NCBI GenBank assembly: GCA_964541605.1
Contig: CAZIQY010000081.1
Location: forward strand, 1-12,910
Source of the DNA: CAZIQY01 sp964541605
GTDB lineage: Bacteria > Desulfobacterota > Syntrophia > Syntrophales > UBA2185
DNA: 12,910 bases
Reading direction: 5' to 3'
Shown: positions 7,131 to 12,910 of the stretch, piece by piece
Layout of the letters: the number at the start of each line of letters is the position of its first letter
How positions within the stretch are numbered: the stretch's first letter is position 1
Program-made: the position numbers and the translations under genes
The notes under the pieces: model-generated
Seen by the model: only the letters and a program-made list of their open reading frames with translations
Databases searched by the model: none
What the model was told of the DNA's origin: nothing

Positions 7131-7786
7131 TAAGTGCACCCAACCATCAATGGCAGCAGGAGCAACATCGCCTTCTCGTAGAAGGCGATCCCATCGCTCC
7201 AGCTGCTATCTCGGAACGGGTTTATCCCCACCTGAGATTACACCTAGATCAAAAGTTCCCCGGAGTCGATGAGGACCTCATTATTTCCGCAGTTAACGAT
7301 GCTCTAATAAGTTATCTCAAGCACCCACAGCAGTATGATCCAACAAAGAAGTCCCTTGTAAATTATCTAAAAATGGCTGCTTCTCGTGATTTATTGAATG
7401 CTCTGGATAGTAAAAAGCGTAGACGAAAGCGAGAAGTGCCATTTGAGCTGATCCAATTGGGTTCAGATCATGACGATATTGATGTCGAAGTTATAGAGAG
7501 GTCGTCGGAATTATATAATAAGAGGGAGTTGATAGGACAATATTTAACAGCTTCACAGGAAACAGAACTCATCGAAAAAGAACAAGCAGCGATGCTAACG
7601 AACATTTTCACAGACAAAACAGACCAACAGTTAGCGAGGATGGTTATCAATCAGGTGCGCGAAACCGTGCACTACGCACAAGTATTGGGTATCATTTCGC
7701 TGCCGACGACTGAGCAGCGGGCTCTGGTTAAAAAACACAAGGACCGTATCAAAAAACGTTTAGAACGGGTAAAAGAGAAATTATGA
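7127..7786 (+). CDS. Sigma-70-like protein (region 2 with a diverged C-terminal part)
   Basis: Protein of 219 residues resembling sigma-70/ECF-type factors. Residues ~16-110 (LLVEGDPIAPAAISERVYP, then DEDLIISAVNDALISYLKHP and the KSLVNYLKMAASRDLLNAL stretch, then a basic KKRRRKR) match sigma region 2, which binds RNA polymerase and the -10 element. The C-terminal ~80 residues end in a helical, Lys/Arg-rich segment (EQRALVKKHKDRIKKRLERV) where region 4 would lie, but no standard region-4 HTH is evident. The ATG at 7127 overlaps the methyltransferase stop (ATGA); an upstream GTG at 7067 inside that gene is less likely. It may direct transcription of the cassette or of target genes, or use the sigma fold for another DNA-binding role. 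Confidence 0.68.
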   Translation: MISAPNHQWQQEQHRLLVEGDPIAPAAISERVYPHLRLHLDQKFPGVDEDLIISAVNDALISYLKHPQQYDPTKKSLVNYLKMAASRDLLNALDSKKRRRKREVPFELIQLGSDHDDIDVEVIERSSELYNKRELIGQYLTASQETELIEKEQAAMLTNIFTDKTDQQLARMVINQVRETVHYAQVLGIISLPTTEQRALVKKHKDRIKKRLERVKEKL

Positions 7787-8166
7787 AAACCGTTTCGAAG
7801 CATCCACTGCATCCGCTTTTAAAGCAGGTGCGGCATGACCCCTTTTTCCTCGGGTGGGCTATGAACCTCTATGCGCGTTCATACGGAATGGAGGAACAAG
7901 AGATCGCCAAGTTGCTGAAATGCAGTATTGAAGCCTTGAACCGTCTGGCGCTTTGCCGGCTGCCAAATGGTGCTGACCCTCAGTTCGCAAATCAAGTGAA
8001 GCGGATTGCCGAATATGTTGGATGTGATAGTAGACGCCTTGCTACCCTGATCCGTGAGGCAGTTACAGTTGATGTACTCGCGAAGGCAAATTTCCGGAAT
8101 AGAGAAGGTTTCCTGATGGCTGCTCGGGATCGCCGCGAAAAAGACAATGATGAAAAAAATAAATGA
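7783..8166 (+). CDS. Small helical protein, probably HTH-like, partner of the ImmA/IrrE-like protein
   Basis: 127-residue protein of unknown function. It is predicted all-helical. Residues ~25-55 (YARSYGMEEQEIAKLLKCSIEALNRLALC) look like a divergent helix-turn-helix, and ~65-95 (FANQVKRIAEYVGCDSRRL) form a second helical repeat. The C-terminus is charged (ARDRREKDNDEKNK). It overlaps the sigma-like gene by 4 bp and the protease-like gene by 20 bp, so these three proteins are probably made together. In ImmA/IrrE pairs the neighbouring gene often encodes an XRE-type repressor cut by the protease, so this could be the regulated DNA-binding partner; that is inferred from position only. Confidence 0.6.
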   Translation: MKTVSKHPLHPLLKQVRHDPFFLGWAMNLYARSYGMEEQEIAKLLKCSIEALNRLALCRLPNGADPQFANQVKRIAEYVGCDSRRLATLIREAVTVDVLAKANFRNREGFLMAARDRREKDNDEKNK

Positions 8167-8920
8167 TAACTACGCACATCTATCCGCTTCGTTCTGGGAG
8201 TCAACTGGCGAATTGTGCACCTTTCCCTGCGACTTGGAACAGGCTATATTATGGGTGCTGCCGTTGGCCATTGTAAAGTTACCAAGGCTCGGCCTTTCAT
8301 CACTGCGTCGGTGGCTTGAAGATAGGAATATCGAGATGCCATACGCTGGAAAAGATCGACGCATCCGGGCTTGTATACTGGCCCGCTGCGGAAGCGGCCT
8401 CATATTTCTGGATGGCGCCGACTCAGAGGATGAGCAAAGGTTTTCTTTGGCTCATGATGTTGCACACTTCATATTAGATTATCAAAGCCGTCGACAGCAA
8501 ATAATCGATGCCTTGGGGAGCAGAATTGTTGAGGTACTAGACGGCGAACGGAAGGCATCTATCGAGGAAAGACTAAGCGGAATTTTGTCGGGTGTGACTA
8601 TAGGTCCCTTCATGCATCTGATGGATCGTGACAAGTACGACAGGATCAGCAGACGGTTCATCCTTGATGTAGAGGACGCTGCTGAACGGTTCGCACTTGA
8701 ACTCATAGCACCTCAAAAGGAAGTTGAACGCCACATAGATCGGGCGTTTCCTGATTGGGACACCAGCAGTTCGCAATCCAATGCTGCTATAATGGCCACA
8801 GCAGACATTTTCGGCATCCCCCCGTATGTTATGGCAACCTACATCACATATCTCGCCTCTTTACGGCGGCCTAACCAATCGTTCAAGGATTGGATCGGCT
8901 GGCCAACTTTTGAACACTGA
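8147..8920 (+). CDS. ImmA/IrrE-family metallopeptidase-like protein with HDVAH motif
   Basis: 257-residue protein with the core of the ImmA/IrrE (COG2856) zinc peptidases. After a strand ending GLIFLDG (84-90) comes RFSLAHDVAHFILDY (98-112), the equivalent of the FTLAHELGH active-site helix, then EDAAERFALELIAPQKEV (176-193), the usual 'FAAELLMP' helix that gives the third metal ligand. The classic HExxH is HDxxH here (H103, D104, H107), so the catalytic Glu is replaced by Asp; activity may be altered. An inserted segment (~115-170, including VEVLDGERKASIEERLSGIL) is longer than in short ImmA proteins. Starts ATGATG at 8147/8150 within the preceding gene. Known relatives cut repressors to turn on mobile-element or damage genes; a similar trigger role is inferred. 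Confidence 0.78.
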   Translation: MMKKINDNYAHLSASFWESTGELCTFPCDLEQAILWVLPLAIVKLPRLGLSSLRRWLEDRNIEMPYAGKDRRIRACILARCGSGLIFLDGADSEDEQRFSLAHDVAHFILDYQSRRQQIIDALGSRIVEVLDGERKASIEERLSGILSGVTIGPFMHLMDRDKYDRISRRFILDVEDAAERFALELIAPQKEVERHIDRAFPDWDTSSSQSNAAIMATADIFGIPPYVMATYITYLASLRRPNQSFKDWIGWPTFEH

Positions 8921-8939
8921 TACGGCAAGAATATGCACG

Positions 8940-8971
8940 ATTCGTCGAACTTTTGGAGAGTTTGTCGGAAT
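8940..8971. promoter_or_regulatory. Imperfect inverted repeat between the two halves of the cassette
   Basis: ATTCGTCGAACT (8940-8951) faces AGTTTGTCGGAAT (8959-8971): twelve positions are complementary apart from one bulge, one mismatch and one wobble. It could be an operator or an mRNA hairpin tuning expression of the nuclease/helicase pair. There is no T-run, so it is not a usual terminator. A convincing -35/-10 pair was not found in the 84-bp gap. Confidence 0.3.
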
Positions 8972-9004
8972 ATAGGATAGGGAGGAAATTTCTGGAGGTA
9001 TCAG

Positions 9005-10252
9005 ATGCAAGAAATGGAAACGATTGAAGATGTGATAAATGACGATGGAATGGCGGCCACTCCAGAAGCAGTAGTTCCAACGTTTGGCGATGGCGAGTAC
9101 GAAGTGTCTTTCCGTGAGTCGCTGAGCACGACACTCGATCTAGACACATGGCACCCTGGTGTAGACTTAGGAGAAATGTATGCCCGACTCGAGAACGAAG
9201 TTGCAGAGGCCGTACGCAAGGAAAACATTTACCAGCAGGAAATCAGAAAAAAGATTTTCCCCTATTTGCGAACGCGTGAAGATGCGCCACCGGGTGCGGG
9301 AGTATACAAGGTAGCTGTGCCACAGTTAATTCAGGTTCACAACCAAATTCTTTTCAACGGTGGCGTAGAGGCTTGTGACGGCACGGTGGCAAGCCACGAT
9401 ACTCTGCCAGTGACAATCACTCAGATCGGTGTCTGTCTTGTGTCGTATCGGGGAGACCAAGGGTCGTGGGTGCACCGTATTTTTCGGCGTGACCTGCGTA
9501 GCGAAGCGACGCGCAGTCCCCTCGAGGAAACGATGGAGATACTGGAGCGGCGTCGCGAGCGTGCAGCAACGGGTGTCATTAGCTCCTCTGACGTTATGTC
9601 AATGTTAGCGCGGCGCGGCATAATGGCATACGCAGAGCGCGCCGTCCTTCTTGATAAGTCGTCCGCAGTATGGCGTATGGGTCACGGAAGTCCGGCTCCT
9701 TATGAATTGCTGACTGGTTCTGGGATGCCGGAGCTACTCCGTTCAGGTCTGGTGTTGATGCGCCGGCTCATCGAGGGCCACAAACGTTTTGTATTCGTTC
9801 CATCGACAATAAAGGCGCGGGAACTACTGACAAACGGCAATGCGCTTCTTCCCCTAGAATATGCTGTCATCGATACCTTACAGAAACGCCTCGAAGCAGT
9901 AGTAGAAGGTGGACATTATCGTGGTGAGGGCTGGGGAGATGAACTTCCTGCAGTCAAAAGGTTTGGGAAAGAATGCGGACCACAGGTTGTGATTGGCATG
10001 TTCCGGGCCTCGGAGCTGGCACCATCACAAATGTTTTACGCCCATGCTGATCATTTTCACGAGGCCGCACTTATTGCCATGGCGGACAGCATCTTACAAG
10101 AACACCGGGGATTCCCGATGCTCATCGACCTAGCTGACCAGTTGTGCTCAGCCACGTTCGGTCCTGATGTGTTTGCGGCGTCCACCCAGCTTGCGTACGC
10201 ATCCGTGGGGGCACCGTTCCGCTACATGACGGAACGATCAACCCGTCGTTAA
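9005..10252 (+). CDS. NurA-like nuclease, partner of the HerA-like translocase
   Basis: 415-residue protein, probably a divergent NurA-fold (RNase H-like) 5'-3' DNA nuclease. After a ~110-residue N-terminal extension (acidic first 30 residues, then a coiled-coil-like segment near 55-90), VEACDGTVASHD (121-132) has the first expected acidic residue D125 in a DGS/DGT context. RAVLLDKSS (211-219) provides D217. Near the C-terminus HRGFPMLIDLADQL (367-380) matches the 'GYP.pLi.Ad' segment that ends NurA proteins and supplies further acidic residues. The identification is supported mainly by the pattern plus the HerA gene 27 bp downstream, the classic NurA-HerA pair. It has a strong GGAGGT (8994-8999) 5 nt before the ATG. 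The true catalytic set is uncertain. Confidence 0.62.
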   Translation: MQEMETIEDVINDDGMAATPEAVVPTFGDGEYEVSFRESLSTTLDLDTWHPGVDLGEMYARLENEVAEAVRKENIYQQEIRKKIFPYLRTREDAPPGAGVYKVAVPQLIQVHNQILFNGGVEACDGTVASHDTLPVTITQIGVCLVSYRGDQGSWVHRIFRRDLRSEATRSPLEETMEILERRRERAATGVISSSDVMSMLARRGIMAYAERAVLLDKSSAVWRMGHGSPAPYELLTGSGMPELLRSGLVLMRRLIEGHKRFVFVPSTIKARELLTNGNALLPLEYAVIDTLQKRLEAVVEGGHYRGEGWGDELPAVKRFGKECGPQVVIGMFRASELAPSQMFYAHADHFHEAALIAMADSILQEHRGFPMLIDLADQLCSATFGPDVFAASTQLAYASVGAPFRYMTERSTRR

Positions 10253-10279
10253 TGAGATCATGTCGAAGGAGGGAAATAA

Positions 10280-12115
10280 ATGAGCAAAAAGCAAATCACA
10301 CAAGAAAACAATATCGCCATTTTGGCAACCCCTTCCGAAGCATTTCGCGCTATCGAAGAGGATAGTACTACAACCGGTGGTCCTTTCACGCCACCCGAGG
10401 AATATAACGGTAGTGTCGGTAGGACGATGTTTGACACACCGTCGAGTAAAGACGGTACCATAACGGTGCTTATGCCAGACGTGAACATCGACAAGCTGCC
10501 CAACCAGGCATTAGTTCGAATCAAGAGCGTAAAAGATGGAAGGACATACCTTGGTGCTATCGTCGAAGGCCCTTTCGCTGAACCGGATGGACTGCGCGCA
10601 GACGCAACACCGCTAGTAATTACGACGGTGAGCGGTGGTTTGCTTACACCAAAATTTCATGGACGAGCACAAGTGGAAATCATAGGTGAGGAACTGGAAG
10701 GGGGCGTCATTGTTCCCCCACGGTTGCGGCCGAAACCGAACAGTGCGGCATTCCCCCTATCTGCCGAGGAGACTGCACGCGTGCTTCGCACAGATGGTGA
10801 CATACGGATTGGTTTAGCGGACGGATTCGATGACCTATCGGTAGCCATACCTAGCGACAAGAAGGTGCTACCACGTCATGTCGGTATCCTCGGTACTACT
10901 GGCGGGGGAAAATCAACTACGGTTTCAGGACTCATCGCCAAGGCCCAGGCTGCCGGTATTGCCGTGGTGGTCATCGACACCGAAGGTGAATACTGTGCCA
11001 TCAACGAGCCGACCAGCGACCCACGGATGCTACGAGAACTGGAACGTCGAAAACTCGATCCCAAAGGCGTCCCGAACACACACATTTACCACTTGGTGGG
11101 GCGAGATACTAACAATCCATCCCATCCATCACAGCATCCATTTTCATTGCGTTTCAGCGCACTGTCGCCATATGCCGTAAATGAGATTCTAGGCTACAGT
11201 ACAGCGCAGGAGGAGAGATTCTTAAAGGCATACGACATCACTAAAATTGCTCTCGAAAGATTCAAAATTTGGCCGGTTACAAGTCAAGATAAGCAGCGCC
11301 TGATTGAGCTTGACGAACTGGAAGAAGGATATCCGGAAATGCGGCTCATCCATTTATATGATGTGGTTCAGCAAATTGCATGTATGAAAGCAGACGAACA
11401 AGACCCAAACCTGTTTACCCCCCAATTCAAAGCTAAACAAAGTGAATTGAAGATCATCATCAATTCGCAGTCGGTTCAGACAAGTTTTGTCAGCTGGCGT
11501 GCGGTTCAGGGAAAACTTGGCATGCTGCGTCGGTACGGGGTTTTTGACTCTTCAAAGGCACCTTACCTAGACTTTAGACTGATGCTGCAACCAGGACGGG
11601 TATCTATCCTCGATCTAAGTGATTCTGGTGAACCTAGAATAAATAATCTAGTTATCGCTGAAATACTTCGTGGCATCCAGCTACAGCAGGAGAATAATTA
11701 TGCCGACGCAACAGCACGCGGAGAGTCTCCGACACCGGTTCTGATCTTCATTGAAGAGGCCCATGAGTTCCTGTCAGCTCAGCGCATTAGCCAGATGCCG
11801 ACCCTGTTTGGCCAAGTTGCTCGCATCGCCCGGCGCGGTCGCAAACGCTGGTTAGGGCTGGTCTTTATAACGCAGTTGCCACAGCATCTGCCCGACGACG
11901 TCATTGGCCTGGTGAACAACTGGATTCTCCACAAGATCGGAGATGCAGCAGTCATAAGCCAGCTGAAACGAAGCATAGGAGGGCTGAACGATGCCCACTG
12001 GCGGTACTTGTTATCGCTTGCACCAGGGCAGGCTATTTGTTCATTTGTGTCTCTTGCCCGTCCGCTGCAGGTAAGTATCGACCCAGCACCATGCAGGCTT
12101 CTGTTGATTGATTAA
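10280..12115 (+). CDS. HerA-like hexameric ATPase / DNA translocase (DUF87)
   Basis: 611-residue AAA-type DNA pump of the HerA/FtsK superfamily. Residues ~55-140 (GTITVLMPDVNI ... LGAIVEGPF) correspond to the HAS-barrel domain. The RecA-like core has Walker A GTTGGGKST (205-213), IDTEGEY just after it, Walker B VLIFIEEAHEF (488-497), the RIARRGRKRWLGLVFITQLP helix and sensor strand, and the C-terminal LKRSIGGL. These are the standard HerA motifs in order, so ATPase activity is expected. AAGGAGGG (10266-10273) lies 6 nt before the ATG. In archaea HerA works with NurA, Mre11 and Rad50 in end resection; here there is no Mre11/Rad50, but a methyltransferase and regulators, which suggests a defence or DNA-discrimination role rather than housekeeping repair. 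Confidence 0.9.
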   Translation: MSKKQITQENNIAILATPSEAFRAIEEDSTTTGGPFTPPEEYNGSVGRTMFDTPSSKDGTITVLMPDVNIDKLPNQALVRIKSVKDGRTYLGAIVEGPFAEPDGLRADATPLVITTVSGGLLTPKFHGRAQVEIIGEELEGGVIVPPRLRPKPNSAAFPLSAEETARVLRTDGDIRIGLADGFDDLSVAIPSDKKVLPRHVGILGTTGGGKSTTVSGLIAKAQAAGIAVVVIDTEGEYCAINEPTSDPRMLRELERRKLDPKGVPNTHIYHLVGRDTNNPSHPSQHPFSLRFSALSPYAVNEILGYSTAQEERFLKAYDITKIALERFKIWPVTSQDKQRLIELDELEEGYPEMRLIHLYDVVQQIACMKADEQDPNLFTPQFKAKQSELKIIINSQSVQTSFVSWRAVQGKLGMLRRYGVFDSSKAPYLDFRLMLQPGRVSILDLSDSGEPRINNLVIAEILRGIQLQQENNYADATARGESPTPVLIFIEEAHEFLSAQRISQMPTLFGQVARIARRGRKRWLGLVFITQLPQHLPDDVIGLVNNWILHKIGDAAVISQLKRSIGGLNDAHWRYLLSLAPGQAICSFVSLARPLQVSIDPAPCRLLLID

Positions 12116-12179
12116 GCAGTGAGAGAGTACCTATAGTTATTATACAATGCTTAAAGGTCAAGGAGTTGAGGATACCATC

Positions 12180-12207
12180 TTGAATTGTGATGTAATCCGA
12201 ATATATG
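12180..12207 (+). promoter_or_regulatory. Weak candidate promoter of the exonuclease gene
   Basis: TTGAAT (12180-12185), 16 nt, TATATG (12202-12207) lies in the AT-rich 154-bp gap after the HerA gene, about 60 nt before the exonuclease ATG. Match to consensus is modest. The rest of 12116-12269 shows no gene, and no terminator hairpin for the cassette was found. Confidence 0.3.
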
Positions 12208-12269
12208 CATGTCTCTGTTTTTGGTTTGATTTATTAAAATCATTAAGTCGATAATTTAGTAAATGTATC

Positions 12270-12800
12270 ATGAAAGAAAAGGACATACATAAAGGTCGAT
12301 CACAATGTTTCGTTGCAATAGACTTTGAAACTGCCGACTATGGCCATGATAGTGCTTGCTCAATAGCCATGATATTAGTTGAAGGCGAACAAATTATTGA
12401 GCGTGTACATCGTCTTATCAGACCACCGCGGCACAAATTTATATTTACTGATATACACGGAATAACATGGAAAGATGTTGCTGACCAACCTACATTTTCT
12501 GAATTATGGCCACTATTCACTCAAATGCTTAAAAACGTAGATTTTTTTGTTGCACACAACGCAATTTTTGATCAATCAGTATTGCACTCATGCTGTAGAG
12601 TTGCTGACTTACATCCACCACGCATACCCTTCAAATGCACAATGGAACTAGCAAGAAGAGTGTTAAATCTATATCCTACTAAATTACCAGATGTCTGCCG
12701 ACGCCTAAGAATTGATTTGATTCATCACAATGCATTATCCGATGCAGAAGCATGTGCCCAAATCTACATTAAATTGCAAAAATCAAAGAAATTGAGATAG
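12270..12800 (+). CDS. DnaQ-like 3'-5' exonuclease (DEDDh)
   Basis: 176-residue stand-alone exonuclease of the DnaQ/epsilon superfamily, degrading DNA (or RNA) from the 3' end. All three Exo motifs are present: IDFETAD with D18 and E20 (Exo I), FVAHNAIFDQSVL with D101 (Exo II) and HNALSDAEAC with H153 and D158 (Exo III, giving the DEDDh set). VHRLIRPP (46-53) and IHGITWKDV (62-70) are also typical of the epsilon-like group. The length is just the nuclease domain with no polymerase or BRCT part. The ATG has no clear ribosome-binding site. Base composition is visibly more AT-rich than in the NurA/HerA genes, and a 154-bp gap separates it from them, so it may be independently acquired. Function in the same system is possible but not shown. 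Confidence 0.82.
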   Translation: MKEKDIHKGRSQCFVAIDFETADYGHDSACSIAMILVEGEQIIERVHRLIRPPRHKFIFTDIHGITWKDVADQPTFSELWPLFTQMLKNVDFFVAHNAIFDQSVLHSCCRVADLHPPRIPFKCTMELARRVLNLYPTKLPDVCRRLRIDLIHHNALSDAEACAQIYIKLQKSKKLR

Positions 12801-12828
12801 GTTTTTTGCAAATTAGATATAGGAACAA

Positions 12829-12874
12829 TTCCAGGGACGGTATACTTAATTCCCTTTATCACTACTGTCCGGAA
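12829..12874. repeat. Inverted repeat around a 'GGGACGGTATACTTAATTCCC' core
   Basis: TTCC-AG-GGACGGTA (12829-12842) pairs with TACTGTCC-GGAA (12863-12874), with one wobble and a two-base bulge. The core resembles a dispersed palindromic sequence I recall beside REP-associated (Y1) tyrosine transposase genes in delta-proteobacteria, so a transposase or the edge of a mobile element might lie beyond the right edge. It could also act as a weak hairpin downstream of the exonuclease gene. Nothing else is seen in 12801-12910. Confidence 0.35.
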
Positions 12875-12910
12875 TAATCCGTGAATAAGTTCAACTGGTT
12901 ACTGTTTTTA

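Noticed and set aside
9005..12115. Housekeeping archaeal-type HerA-NurA repair operon
   Set aside because: There is no Mre11 or Rad50 gene nearby, and the pair is linked to a methylase and regulatory genes in a bacterial setting; kept as a less likely alternative.

Overview
The window looks like chromosomal DNA from an anaerobic, Desulfobacterota-type (delta-proteobacterial) organism. The basis is a tungstate/molybdate uptake operon, dispersed 'GTCATTCCCGC...' inverted-repeat elements of the kind common in that group, and codon use of intermediate GC. The lineage is an inference; no rRNA or universal marker gene is present.

Left part (1-3612), all on the minus strand: a tungstate ABC-transport operon read right to left. 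It starts from a clear sigma-70-like promoter (TTGAAA, 17 nt, TATAAC) and holds a one-component regulator (excisionase/MerR-like helix-turn-helix fused to a periplasmic-binding-protein-like sensor), two tandem paralogous TupA-type binding proteins with different ligand loops, the permease TupB, and the first codons of the ATPase TupC, which runs off the left edge. TupC overlaps tupB by ATGA.

Middle (3613-5909): a nested inverted-repeat (MITE-like) element, then on the plus strand an exported UshA/5'-nucleotidase-family metallophosphoesterase. Its last ~95 codons look like captured repeat or intergenic DNA. A rho-independent terminator isolates it from what follows.

Right part (5910-12115), plus strand: a compact six-gene cassette. 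It encodes a DNA methyltransferase, a sigma-70-like protein, a small helical (HTH-like) protein, an ImmA/IrrE-type metalloprotease-like protein, a NurA-like nuclease and a HerA-like hexameric DNA translocase. The first four genes overlap end to start; the last two follow a short gap and have their own strong ribosome-binding sites. I read this as a candidate anti-phage or genome-discrimination system: the methylase would mark self DNA, HerA-NurA would pump and degrade unmarked DNA, and the sigma/HTH/protease set would regulate or trigger it. I cannot assign it to a named defence system. No function is proven from sequence alone.

Far right (12270-12800): a more AT-rich DnaQ-like DEDDh 3'-5' exonuclease gene with its own upstream region, followed by a palindromic repeat at the edge. 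It may be a passenger or an accessory nuclease of the same island.
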